A DNA stretch of 64,000 nucleotides from an uncultured Pelagibacteraceae bacterium (GCA_902524995.1 CABZFJ010000001.1:1-64000), one strand, 5' to 3'. Positions 37,198-45,223 are shown, counted from the stretch's first letter. The notes: generated from the sequence alone by a model not told the origin. Program-made: numbers and translations.

Positions 37198-37884
37198 TCA
37201 AGATATATTATTCAATTCGTAAAACTTTTTAACCCTTCCTAAAAATAAATTTTGATACATTTCTAATTCAGCTCCCTCAATTTTAAATTCTTGAAACAAA
37301 ATATCTTTAGTACATAATAATATTATTCCTGCTTTCATCTTAGTTCCGTGAACAACATCATGAGCTAAAGTATAGGCTCCTAATTGTAAAAAATAATCTT
37401 GAATGTAGTCGACTTTTTTTGGTTTATTAGACTGTTTAAAATCTACTATAACATCTTTACCTTCGTATAATGCAATCATGTCAGCTGTACCAGCGTATTG
37501 ATCTGGATAATATAAAGTTTCTTCCATTCCATATACTTCATTAAGTCTTCCAGTAATTCCTTTTTGAATTATTTCCTTAGCCATATTTTTGTATTGCTCA
37601 TTACTCTCAAAAAAACTCTCGTTAATCCTCCCTCTTAAGTAGTCCTCAATATATGAGTGCATAGAAGTACCTCTTGATGACGCCTCCATTTTAATTCTAT
37701 TTGCTTCCTTAACTCCTACTCTCTCTTTCCAATTTGCAAGAGCTGCCTTCTCTTCTTCAGACTTTGTAGTACTTAGAATAGTAGTAACACTTGGTAGTTT
37801 GTTCTCTCCTAATAAATATTTTCTGTATCCATCTTCAATTGACTTTAAAGACTTTGGATAATTAAATTTATTATTCCATTTCAT
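37198..37884 (-). CDS. PD-(D/E)XK exonuclease, MGME1/phage-type
   Basis: 228 aa. A RecB-like nuclease core is visible: Glu121 region (GMEETLYYPD), Asp135 in AGTADMIALY, Asp148-x-Lys150 in IVDFKQSNK, and the downstream YFLQLGAYTLAH with Gln167. The arrangement is like MGME1-type mitochondrial exonucleases and similar phage exonucleases rather than restriction enzymes. The N-terminal SVTTILSTTKSEEEKAAL and RGTSMHSYIEDYL are also family-like. It sits 22 bp after rmuC and 123 bp before the ExoI-like gene. Function proposed: processing of DNA ends during repair; phage origin is possible. Confidence 0.75.
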   Translation of the reverse strand: MKWNNKFNYPKSLKSIEDGYRKYLLGENKLPSVTTILSTTKSEEEKAALANWKERVGVKEANRIKMEASSRGTSMHSYIEDYLRGRINESFFESNEQYKNMAKEIIQKGITGRLNEVYGMEETLYYPDQYAGTADMIALYEGKDVIVDFKQSNKPKKVDYIQDYFLQLGAYTLAHDVVHGTKMKAGIILLCTKDILFQEFKIEGAELEMYQNLFLGRVKKFYELNNIS

Positions 37885-37906
37885 TGATTTTTTTTATTAG
37901 AATTAT

Positions 37907-39001
37907 TTAATTTTTTGCTTGTCTTGGAATGTCCTCAAATTTCTCAACATTTTCTGTTTCAATAGCCTTTTCAATTTGCTCGGGATCTTTTATATTTTCT
38001 AATGTTCTTTTAATAGATCTTGCATCTGTTCCAAATTTATCAACAACTGTCATTGCCTCTTCTAATTTTTTTCTGAGATTAACAATTCCATCAAAGTGTT
38101 TTGTAAATCTAGTACTTATTGTTTTTAAATGATCATATATTTCTGTTGCGTGTTTTTGAACTTTTAATGTTTGAAAACCCATGTGTAATGATTGTAGATA
38201 CCCAGATAAATTATTTGGTCCCATAACAGTTACTTTATATTTTTTCATTAATTCTTGGCTCAATAGTTCTTTAGTATTTGGATCTTGATAATTAGCTAAC
38301 TCTAAAAACAAACTCTCTGTTGGCGCATACACAATTGCAAAATCAGTTGTTTTAGGTGGAACAATATATTTTTCATTTATACTCTTGGCTTTTTCTTTGA
38401 AAGCTTTTGCAAGTTTAGTTCTTGCATCCGCAATAGCTTTTTTATCGTCTTCTTGATGAGCATCTTGAATAGCTTTAAATCTCTCAACAGGAAAATGGCT
38501 ATCAACCGGAACCAATACACCCTCTTGGAGTTTAATAGCAAATTCAACATTTTCACTAGTTTCCTCCTTCATTTTAACATTTGAAAGGTACTGTGAAGAA
38601 GGTAGTAAATCCTTAATAAGTGAGCCCAGGCTGAACTCAGCTAAAGTTCCATACTTTTTAACTCCAGCTAAAATTTTATTAATGCCTTTCTGACTTTCGT
38701 TTAAATTTTCAACTTGGGAATTAAAAGCTGCAACTTTCTCATCAACTTTTGTCAGAGCTGCTGTCATATCTTTCGTAACACCAGTTGAAAGATTGTTAAA
38801 AGATGAAGACATCGAACTTAAAGATGTATTTATAGTAGTATTTAAACTATCTTTTAATTTAATTATTTCAGCATTTAGATTAGCTATCTCATCAGCTTTG
38901 TTTTCATTCTCTTTTTTTGTATTTGATTTAATATTTAAATAAAGGATAGATAAAGTCGCTATTAATATTAAAGCTAAAATAATTATTAAAATTATATCCA
39001 T
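37907..39001 (-). CDS. rmuC: DNA recombination protein RmuC
   Basis: 364 aa. One N-terminal membrane helix (about residues 3-24), a predicted coiled coil (about 30-115), then the RmuC nuclease-like core (VPVDSHFPVERF, DFAIVYAPTESLFLELA, GPNNLSGYLQSLHMGFQTL). RmuC limits inversions at short inverted repeats and is considered a membrane-tethered PD-(D/E)XK-like protein. In several alphaproteobacteria it is next to def; here it is followed by two other nuclease genes. It lies 41 bp downstream of hisG. Confidence 0.93.
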   Translation of the reverse strand: MDIILIIILALILIATLSILYLNIKSNTKKENENKADEIANLNAEIIKLKDSLNTTINTSLSSMSSSFNNLSTGVTKDMTAALTKVDEKVAAFNSQVENLNESQKGINKILAGVKKYGTLAEFSLGSLIKDLLPSSQYLSNVKMKEETSENVEFAIKLQEGVLVPVDSHFPVERFKAIQDAHQEDDKKAIADARTKLAKAFKEKAKSINEKYIVPPKTTDFAIVYAPTESLFLELANYQDPNTKELLSQELMKKYKVTVMGPNNLSGYLQSLHMGFQTLKVQKHATEIYDHLKTISTRFTKHFDGIVNLRKKLEEAMTVVDKFGTDARSIKRTLENIKDPEQIEKAIETENVEKFEDIPRQAKN

Positions 39002-39042
39002 GATTCGTATGTTACACTTACTTAATAATATTTAAAGTTTAT

Positions 39043-39714
39043 TTAAAACACTTTTAAGAGTTCTACCTCTTTATTTTTTTTTGGGGTCATTAGACACGCT
39101 TGGGATTTAAGAATTATTCCGTCTTTTAATATCCTTAATTTATTAGCTTTTAAGGTTGCTCCTGTTGAAGTTATATCAGTTATAATTTCTGATGATCCAG
39201 TAAATGGATATATCTCAGTAGCACCAAGACTCTTTACTAGTTTAAATTGTGTAACTCCTCTAGAGAACATAAACTCCGTAGTTAGATTTGGATATTTTGT
39301 AGCTATACGCAATCTATTTCTTTTTTTATCTTTAAATTCAAAAGCTATTTCTTCTAAATCAGGCATTGTCTGTACGTCTATCCAATCATCTGGGATTGCA
39401 ACTACCAAGGTAGCCTCTCCGAAATCGTACTTTTTTTTTACAATCACCTTTTTTTTAATATTAATTTCACTTTCCTTTAATAAATCATATCCAGAAAAAC
39501 CAATATCTAAAGATCCATCTGCAAGACGTTCTATTATCTCTCTAGCATGCAGATAATTAATAACTATATTTTTTTTTCCTTTGATAAATCCGAATAAGTC
39601 TCTCTCTCCTCTTTCAGAGAGAATTTTTAATTTCTTTTTTTTAAAAATATCTAATACTCCAGACCGTAAACGACCTTTACTTGGAATTCCAATTTTTATG
39701 ATTTTATTACTCAT
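39043..39714 (-). CDS. hisG: ATP phosphoribosyltransferase catalytic subunit (short form)
   Basis: Commits PRPP and ATP to histidine synthesis. At 223 aa it lacks the regulatory ACT domain and is the short form that needs HisZ, encoded two genes upstream. IGIPSKGRLRSG at the N-terminus, DIGFSGYDLL and the PRPP-site ITDITSTGATLKANKL are typical. Its ATG overlaps by 8 nt (ATGAGTAA) the stop of the sulfotransferase reading frame that would be reached after a -1 shift. Confidence 0.95.
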   Translation of the reverse strand: MSNKIIKIGIPSKGRLRSGVLDIFKKKKLKILSERGERDLFGFIKGKKNIVINYLHAREIIERLADGSLDIGFSGYDLLKESEINIKKKVIVKKKYDFGEATLVVAIPDDWIDVQTMPDLEEIAFEFKDKKRNRLRIATKYPNLTTEFMFSRGVTQFKLVKSLGATEIYPFTGSSEIITDITSTGATLKANKLRILKDGIILKSQACLMTPKKNKEVELLKVF

Positions 39715-40551
39715 ATTTATATTTTATCAACTCTTCTTGAAATAAATTATTCATTTTACTTATTAAATTTTCATTAAGTAATTTCCTGTAATCATTGTCT
39801 TTTCCTAAATTAAAAAATTTTATTTTTTTGTCAGAACCTTTTTTTGTAATAGCTTCTGAAAAGCCTTTTTCTTCCTCTAGTTTTTTAAATTATTAAAATT
39901 GCAATTATCTACGCATTTTAAAGCTTTTTCTTTTTTAAATTTTTCATCTGATTTAGAAAGTTTATTAATAAAATTAATGACTTGTTTAAGTGTGTTTAGT
40001 GCATTGGTTTGTAGATCTTCATATCTTACAATTAAAACTGGATATAATTTATTATCTACCCATGATTTCTGATTTAATTTCCAAGAAAAAAGTGCCTGAA
40101 AACCTAAAAATCGATCTTTTTCTCTAGAGACAATTCCTCTTTTTTCATCTGTCATAAATTGAAAAGCCTCATCAACAGAAATTTGGTAATGGTTTGATAA
40201 TGAAGAGATTACATTTCTTGGATCTCTTATTATATAAATAACGCCTAACGTATTTTCTTTATTAGTAAATTTATTACCTTCTATTTTACAAAGTGCATTA
40301 TGAGTTTTAAAAAATTTCAAACCTTTGGATTGATTAATTTTTTCTTGCTCCTTTATCCAATACTTTGAAGTATCGTAAGGCCGGTTGAATTTATCTAAAT
40401 ACTTTCTAAAATATTTGTTGCTTGGAAAAGAGTCTATTTTTTCTAAAAGGTCAAAATTAAACTCACCTGTTTCTGAGAAATAATAATTTGCTATTAAAGA
40501 TCTCAACCATGTATTTCCACTTTTGGGATATGAAGCTAACCAAATTATCAT
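39707..40551 (-). CDS. Sulfotransferase domain protein with an internal -1 frameshift
   Basis: PAPS-dependent sulfotransferase fold: the 5'-phosphosulfate loop YPKSGNTWLR is at residues 8-17 and the 3'-phosphate motif IRDPRNVISS is central. The uninterrupted frame ends at TAG (39879-39877) after 224 aa, which is short. Shifting -1 at A-AAA-AAC just before that stop continues as KLEEEKGFSEAITKKGSD and FFNLGKDNDYRKLL, the expected sulfotransferase C-terminus, to a TAA at 39709-39707; total about 281 aa. This extended end overlaps hisG by 8 nt and the start overlaps hisZ by 4 nt, as in an intact operon. Possible explanations are programmed frameshifting, transcript slippage, a recent mutation or a homopolymer error. 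The substrate is unknown. Confidence 0.8.
39880..39886 (-). other. Slippery heptamer A-AAA-AAC before a stop codon
   Basis: On the minus strand the sulfotransferase codons read TTA AAA AAC TAG. The seven bases A AAA AAC form a textbook -1 slippery heptamer in the correct phase (X XXY YYZ), and the zero-frame stop TAG comes immediately after it. The -1 frame continues with family-like sequence. I did not find a convincing stimulatory stem-loop directly downstream, where the sequence is purine-rich. Confidence 0.65.
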
Positions 40552-41600
40552 ATTTTTTCTAAGTTAATAGCAGCTCCTACAGCTGGTATATTTTTTTTAA
40601 AGCCAAGATCTTTAATTAAAGAATCGTATCTACCACCTCTAATATTTAGTTTCTCAGACTTTGATTTAATATCAATCTTAAATACCAAACCAGTGTAATA
40701 TTCGAGATGTCTTCCAAAAGAAGAATTAAATCTAACATTTAATTTATTAATTTTATTTTTAGTTATTGGAAAATAATCATCCTGAACTCTAAGATTAATT
40801 TTATTTTTTTTAAAAAATAAATTTAACTTTTTAGACGCTTGATTAATTGGACACTCAATTTTTAAGTATTTTTTTAAAATTTTTACAACATTACTTCCTT
40901 TTTTTGTTCTTCTTGGATCTTTAATCTTTGAGTCAAATCTCAATAATATTTCTTCTATTGATCTTCCAGCAACTTCTTTTTTTTGGTTTCCATTTATCAT
41001 TCTAGAATATTTTTTTTTATCTATTTCAACAATTGTTGGATCAATGTCAGAGTTGGTCTCCAGTCGTTTTAGTAAATCATTAAAATATTTTTCTCTCCAA
41101 AAATGACGTTGTAATCTTAATTTCCATCTTGCCGGACAATCCAATTTATCTAATAAAAGCCTAAAAATTTCTATGTTACCTATTACTAAATTTCCACTAT
41201 TATATTTAATTTTTGATAATGCTTTTAGTGAAGTTTCTATTATTTTTTTATCGTCTTTTTTTTCAGTAAAAGATCCCAATATTTCAAAACCAATTTGATT
41301 TCTGATAACAGAAGCTTTTTTATTTAATCCTTTTCTAAATGCTTGACCACTATAGAAAATTTTTTCACTAGTTTTCTTATTATGATTTAAATATCTAACG
41401 CAAGATGCAATTGTTAAATCAGGTCTTAAACAAAGTTCATTTCCCAATTGATCATTAAAAGAAAATATAAATCTTTTGAAACTTTCTCCTGACCTTTCCA
41501 ATATTAAATTCGTGTCAATTACTGTATCAAGATCAATATGTTTATATCCATTTGACTTAATAATTTTTAAAATATTCTCAGACAAGTTTTTTAATTTCAT
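40548..41600 (-). CDS. hisZ: ATP phosphoribosyltransferase regulatory subunit
   Basis: HisRS-like protein without aminoacylation activity that activates short-form HisG. The start is placed at ATG 41600 (MKLKNLSENILKII); a TTG 21 bases upstream would add seven residues. Motif 2-like LCLRPDLTIASCVRYL, FYSGQAFRKG, and the C-terminal FGRHLEYYTGLVFKI are typical of HisZ. 350 aa. It overlaps hisS by 23 nt and the sulfotransferase by 4 nt. hisS-hisZ-hisG is a common alphaproteobacterial order; the inserted gene is not. Confidence 0.9.
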   Translation of the reverse strand: MKLKNLSENILKIIKSNGYKHIDLDTVIDTNLILERSGESFKRFIFSFNDQLGNELCLRPDLTIASCVRYLNHNKKTSEKIFYSGQAFRKGLNKKASVIRNQIGFEILGSFTEKKDDKKIIETSLKALSKIKYNSGNLVIGNIEIFRLLLDKLDCPARWKLRLQRHFWREKYFNDLLKRLETNSDIDPTIVEIDKKKYSRMINGNQKKEVAGRSIEEILLRFDSKIKDPRRTKKGSNVVKILKKYLKIECPINQASKKLNLFFKKNKINLRVQDDYFPITKNKINKLNVRFNSSFGRHLEYYTGLVFKIDIKSKSEKLNIRGGRYDSLIKDLGFKKNIPAVGAAINLEKI

Positions 41601-43008
41601 CAATAAGGTTCTCCTTGTCAAATGTAATTTGAGTATTTTCAGATTTTTTCCACTCTTCTCTAGATAAATTTTTTGATATTTCGTTTAAGTTTAAGTTTAA
41701 TTTTTTTATAGTAATTTTATTATCTTTAAATTCATCTTCCCCACAAAGAATTACAGCTGGCGAACTCCTTTTATCAGCATATTTTAATTGAGATTTCAAA
41801 CCTGAATCTCCTAGATAAATTTCGGATCTTATATTTTGATTTCTAAGTTGTGATAACAATTCATAATAATTAGAGAGATATTTTTTATCTAAAACACATA
41901 TTATTATTGGTGAATAATTTTTAACCTCGATTTTGTTTAACTGAACTAATGCGTATAGCAAACGATCAAGGCCTATGGAAACACCTGTTGCAGATAAGTC
42001 TACTTTTTTAAATCTTGAAACTAAAGAATTATATCTTCCTCCTCCACCAACTGAGCCAAACTCCACTTCTTGGTTTTTTTGATTTTTAACTTTGAATGTT
42101 AAATTTGCCTCAAATATTGGGCCATCATAATATTCAAGTCCTCTGATAACTTCAGGAGAAAAAGTTATTTGATCAAAATTAGATGAATAAGTTATTCCAT
42201 CTAATACTTTATTTAATTCATCAACACCATCTTCAACTAATTTGTTTGGTATAGCTGACTTAATTTCAGCTAAAGATTTCATATTTATAAAACTGACTAT
42301 TTCTTCAGCTTGATTATCAGAGAGGTTTGCTCCAATAGTTTTATCACCAGATTTGTCTTTACGTCCTGTTGTAAGCAATTCTTTAACACCATCAGTTCCA
42401 ACTCTATCAAACTTATCTATGGCTCTCAAAACAGTAAGTTGTTGTTTGCTTTCTGAAATTTTTAAATTTTCAATAAGTCCTTGAATTAATTTTCTATTAC
42501 TTAATTTGATTTGATATTGATTTTTTTCTAAGCCACAGAAATATAATGTGTCAGCTAAAAGATTGCACATCTCAGCATCTGCTAAGGGATTACTAGATCC
42601 AACAATATCACAATCAGCTTGTGTAAACTCTCTAAATCTACCAGGACCAGGTTTCTCATTTCGCCATACATTACCAATCTGATATCTTTTAAAGGGATTT
42701 GAGATATTTAAATAATTTTGAGATACGTATCTTGCTAATGGCGCAGTTAAATCATAACGTAATGATATCCAACTATTATTTTCCTCTTGAAAACCAAATA
42801 CACCAGAGCTTGGCCTATCTTCATCTGGTAAAAATTTTCCTATATTTTCTGATACTTCAAAACTTGGGGTTTCTAGCTTAGAAAAACCAAATTTTACAAA
42901 ATTTTCCTCAATCTTAGCAATTAAATTTTCTTTTAACGCTAATTCTTTACCGTATCTATCAACAAAACCCGAAGGGGTATTTGCAGATAATTTTTTTTCT
43001 TTATTCAT
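41578..43008 (-). CDS. hisS: Histidyl-tRNA synthetase (alphaproteobacterial type)
   Basis: Class II aminoacyl-tRNA synthetase. The start is ATG 43008 (MNKEKKLSANTPSGFVDR); the frame continues upstream only through the tRNA-His gene. Motif 2 is WRNEKPGPGRFREFTQADCD, motif 3 is GVSIGLDRLLYAL, and the histidine motif is GLEYYDGPIFE. At 476 aa with FLPDEDRPSSGVFGF it is the longer Caulobacter/Rhizobium-type HisRS, which goes with tRNA-His lacking G-1; the tRNA next door fits that. Its ATG is 4 nt after the CCA of tRNA-His. Confidence 0.95.
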   Translation of the reverse strand: MNKEKKLSANTPSGFVDRYGKELALKENLIAKIEENFVKFGFSKLETPSFEVSENIGKFLPDEDRPSSGVFGFQEENNSWISLRYDLTAPLARYVSQNYLNISNPFKRYQIGNVWRNEKPGPGRFREFTQADCDIVGSSNPLADAEMCNLLADTLYFCGLEKNQYQIKLSNRKLIQGLIENLKISESKQQLTVLRAIDKFDRVGTDGVKELLTTGRKDKSGDKTIGANLSDNQAEEIVSFINMKSLAEIKSAIPNKLVEDGVDELNKVLDGITYSSNFDQITFSPEVIRGLEYYDGPIFEANLTFKVKNQKNQEVEFGSVGGGGRYNSLVSRFKKVDLSATGVSIGLDRLLYALVQLNKIEVKNYSPIIICVLDKKYLSNYYELLSQLRNQNIRSEIYLGDSGLKSQLKYADKRSSPAVILCGEDEFKDNKITIKKLNLNLNEISKNLSREEWKKSENTQITFDKENLIDEIKKLV

Positions 43009-43012
43009 TTTT

Positions 43013-43089
43013 TGGTACACGGGGACAGATTCGAACTGTCGACCTTCGGTTCCACAAACCGCTGCTCTAACCAACTGAGCTACCCGTGC
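43013..43089 (-). tRNA. tRNA-His (GUG), A73, no G-1
   Basis: 77-nt cloverleaf with encoded CCA. Acceptor GCACGGG pairs CCCGUGU (first pair G1-U72), D arm GCUC/GAGC, anticodon loop UUGUGGA giving GUG, T arm GACAG/CUGUC with loop UUCGAAU. The discriminator is A73 and the base before G1 is A, so the G-1:C73 identity pair of most bacteria is not encoded. Mature 3' end is 4 nt from the hisS start. A TATAAA at 43102-43107 on this strand may be the -10 element. Confidence 0.95.
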
Positions 43090-43227
43090 TCCTTCTACTG
43101 TTTTATACTAAATGTGGATAAAATTAAATTTATAAATAATTAAATAGCTAGCTTGCAGCCAGCATGAAAATGATGTCTGTGAGTTTTTCTGTTAATAATA
43201 ACGAATTTATTCATTGCTGTGTAATTA

Positions 43228-43247
43228 GCATTTTTTTTTTTAAATGC
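43228..43247. repeat. Hairpin GCATTT-T8-AAATGC
   Basis: Perfect 6-bp inverted repeat (43228-43233 with 43242-43247) with a loop of eight T on the plus strand (eight A on the minus strand), 87 bp beyond the cspA stop. In either orientation no T-tract follows the stem. It may be chance in a T-rich run. Confidence 0.3.
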
Positions 43248-43269
43248 AAGTAAGAAAAGGCTTTGCACA

Positions 43270-43302
43270 GGAATAGCTATGTTTTTTAACATATCCTATT
43301 CC
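43270..43302. terminator. Strong hairpin downstream of cspA
   Basis: Inverted repeat GGAATAG-C-TATGTT / AACATA-TC-CTATTCC around a TTTT loop, 13 paired bases with a small internal bulge, 31 bp after the cspA stop codon. It is the strongest hairpin I noticed in the window. It lacks a following U-tract on the minus strand (TGTGCAAAGCC), so it may act as a processing or stability element for the cspA mRNA rather than a true intrinsic terminator. Confidence 0.4.
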
Positions 43303-43333
43303 TATACAAATATTTTTGATGAATTAAATTTTA

Positions 43334-43546
43334 TTAACCTAATTTTTTCAAATTTACAGCGCTTGGACCTTTTTCGCCATCTTGAATTTCGAATTCTATA
43401 GCATCGTTTTCATTCAGAAATCTTAGCCCAGCTTCTCTAACTGCGCTTGCATGAACGAAACAATCTTTTTCTCCGTCTTCTCTTTCAATAAAACCGTAGC
43501 CCTTCTTACCGTTGAACCACTTTACTTTGCCTTTTAATGTACTCAT
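43334..43546 (-). CDS. cspA: Cold shock domain protein
   Basis: 70 aa single-OB-fold RNA chaperone. RNP1 is KGYGFIE and RNP2 is DCFVHASAV; the N-terminus [12 protein letters not shown] is typical. The symbol is generic because several csp paralogues usually exist. A 115-bp leader separates it from tRNA-Phe, long for this genome; long leaders are usual for cold-shock mRNAs. A strong hairpin lies just downstream. Confidence 0.94.
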   Translation of the reverse strand: MSTLKGKVKWFNGKKGYGFIEREDGEKDCFVHASAVREAGLRFLNENDAIEFEIQDGEKGPSAVNLKKLG

Positions 43547-43661
43547 ACTTTGGTTACTCTTTCTTTGTTATTATATAATTAGCTATAAATAGCTGATGGA
43601 TAGGTATTAGATTTTAATTTTGAATGCAAGCATAATGATGGATATTAATACCACATGGGAG

Positions 43662-43737
43662 TGGTGGCTTCGGCGGGACTCGAACCAGCGACACAAGCCT
43701 TTTCAGGGCTCTGCTCTACCAACTGAGCTACGAAGCC
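43662..43737 (-). tRNA. tRNA-Phe (GAA)
   Basis: 76 nt with encoded CCA. Acceptor GGCUUCG/CGAAGCC, D arm GCUC/GAGC, anticodon stem GAGCC/GGCUU, loop CUGAAAA giving anticodon GAA, T loop UUCGAGU, discriminator A73. The T stem GCUGG/CCCGC has one U-C mismatch (51-63). It starts 3 nt after the infA stop codon, so it is likely cut out of the infA transcript. Confidence 0.95.
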
Positions 43738-43740
43738 ATA

Positions 43741-43956
43741 TTAAGATCTAAAAATTATACGACCCTTTGATAGATCGTATGGAGATACTTCCAATTTTAC
43801 TCTATCACCTTGTAAAACACGAATACGATTTTTTCTAAGTTTTCCTGCTGTGTGAGCTGTAACATTATGACCGTTGTCTAGTTTAACTCTAAACATAGCA
43901 TTAGGAAGAAGATCTGTTACCACACCTTCAAACTCCAACGTATCCTGTTTACTCAA
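43741..43956 (-). CDS. infA: Translation initiation factor IF-1
   Basis: 71 aa OB-fold protein that occupies the ribosomal A site during initiation. Conserved core: [37 protein letters not shown] and [10 protein letters not shown]. The start is TTG, preceded 8 nt upstream by GAGGAG, one of the few strong Shine-Dalgarno sequences in the window. The gene follows hisD by 4 bp and precedes tRNA-Phe by 3 bp. Confidence 0.96.
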   Translation of the reverse strand: MSKQDTLEFEGVVTDLLPNAMFRVKLDNGHNVTAHTAGKLRKNRIRVLQGDRVKLEVSPYDLSKGRIIFRS

Positions 43957-43960
43957 ATTA

Positions 43961-45223
43961 TTATCTCCTCATTCTAGATTTAATACTTTGAGCATGATTT
44001 TTTAGTTCTTCATACTCAGCGAGATGTGTAGCGGATTCTCCTAATTTCTCAATACCTTTTTTTGTAAGAGTTATATGGCTAATTTTTTTATAAAATTCAC
44101 TAAGACTTAGTCCAGATGAAAATTTTGCAGATCCTAAAGTTGGTAATACATGGTTTGAACCAACATTATAATCTGAGACAGCCATTGGAGAATACTTTCC
44201 AATCATAATACTTCCTGCATTATGAATTTGATTTAAATACTTTTTATAATTAGACACATTAATTTCTAAGTGCTCTGGAGCAACTTCATTAATTGCTTCT
44301 ATTATTTGCTTATCATTTTGGGCTAATACAATTAATCCATTATTTTTTAAACTTTTTAAAACAACGCCTCTTCTTTGAACTTTTTTTATACTTCCTTTTA
44401 TTTCTATATTAAATTTATTTGCTAATTTTTTATCTTTTGTAATTAAAATACACTGAGAATTTACATCATGTTCTGCTTGTCCAATCATAGATGTTATAAC
44501 TTGATTTAGATCAGTTTTACCATCTGCTAAAACACAAATTTCACTGGGACCAGCAACCATTCCTTCTGTTCCAACATCACCAAAGACTTCACGCTTGCTT
44601 CTTGCAACATAAATATTTCCGGGTCCAACAATTTTGTTCACTTTTTGTATATATGCTAAACTTGCTATAGCTTGGGCACCACCCATTGAGTAAATTTCCT
44701 TTATTCCTACTTTTTTAGCTGCATAAAGAACAGCAGGATTTAGTTTTCCATTAAGTTTTGGATTAGCCAAAACAATTCTTTTTACACCAGAAATTTTTGC
44801 AGGTACTGCATTCATTAACAATGTGGATGGTAAATTAGCTGGCACATAAATACCTACAGACTGTAGTGGCACATGCTTATATTCAAGTTTATTTTTAAAA
44901 TTATCTACATACTTAATATTTTTTGGTTTTTGTAGTGAATGAAACTTAAAAATTCTATTATAGGCTAAATCGATACTTTTTTTAATCTTAGGTTCTAATG
45001 TATTAATTGCTTTGTTTAATTTATCTTTTGAAGGAACTATCTCTGTATTTTTACTAAATTTTTTCTCATACTTTAAAAGTGCTTTTCTTCCATTAATTTT
45101 GATATCTTTTAAAATTTTTGGAACTATTGAAGTGTCTACTGCTTTTCCAGATCTCCTTTTATACAAAAAAGATACTAATTCTCTTTTATAATTTTTTTTC
45201 TTGCAATTAATTACTTTTATCAT
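43961..45223 (-). CDS. hisD: Histidinol dehydrogenase
   Basis: Oxidises histidinol to histidine in two NAD-linked steps with Zn. [57 protein letters not shown] and APEHLEI cover the family signature. ATG 45223 ([10 protein letters not shown]) is preferred to a TTG six bases upstream. 420 aa is normal. It overlaps the DUF2948 gene by 17 nt. Separated by 4 kb from hisG and hisZ. Confidence 0.96.
   Translation of the reverse strand: MIKVINCKKKNYKRELVSFLYKRRSGKAVDTSIVPKILKDIKINGRKALLKYEKKFSKNTEIVPSKDKLNKAINTLEPKIKKSIDLAYNRIFKFHSLQKPKNIKYVDNFKNKLEYKHVPLQSVGIYVPANLPSTLLMNAVPAKISGVKRIVLANPKLNGKLNPAVLYAAKKVGIKEIYSMGGAQAIASLAYIQKVNKIVGPGNIYVARSKREVFGDVGTEGMVAGPSEICVLADGKTDLNQVITSMIGQAEHDVNSQCILITKDKKLANKFNIEIKGSIKKVQRRGVVLKSLKNNGLIVLAQNDKQIIEAINEVAPEHLEINVSNYKKYLNQIHNAGSIMIGKYSPMAVSDYNVGSNHVLPTLGSAKFSSGLSLSEFYKKISHITLTKKGIEKLGESATHLAEYEELKNHAQSIKSRMRR
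43965..43970 (-). promoter_or_regulatory. Shine-Dalgarno GAGGAG for infA
   Basis: GAGGAG on the minus strand ends 8 nt before the TTG start of infA. It is embedded in the last codons of hisD (ATG AGG AGA TAA). Strong ribosome-binding sites are rare in this window, and this one compensates for the weak start codon. Confidence 0.7.

Larger units (their letters stand above)
43090..43333. other. Longest intergenic region (244 bp), between tRNA-His and cspA
   Basis: No ORF or known RNA family is recognised. It must contain the promoter of the leftward tRNA-His-hisS operon (possible TATAAA at 43102-43107, no good -35) and the end of the cspA transcript. It holds two hairpins listed separately and a partly palindromic GC-richer patch GCTAGCTTGCAGCCAGC near 43148-43164. 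The GC-richer patch plus hairpins would be compatible with a small RNA, but nothing here proves one. Confidence 0.5.

Noticed and set aside
39877-40551. Simple pseudogene call for the sulfotransferase
   Set aside because: Only one frame change exists, it lies on a slippery site, and the remaining sequence and operon overlaps are intact; an open interpretation is safer.
41578-43074. hisS frame extending 22 codons upstream of 43008
   Set aside because: The extension is the translated tRNA-His gene; the family N-terminus begins at 43008.
43228-43247. Intrinsic terminator at the T-rich hairpin
   Set aside because: The T-run is in the loop, not after the stem, so it does not fit an intrinsic terminator on either strand.
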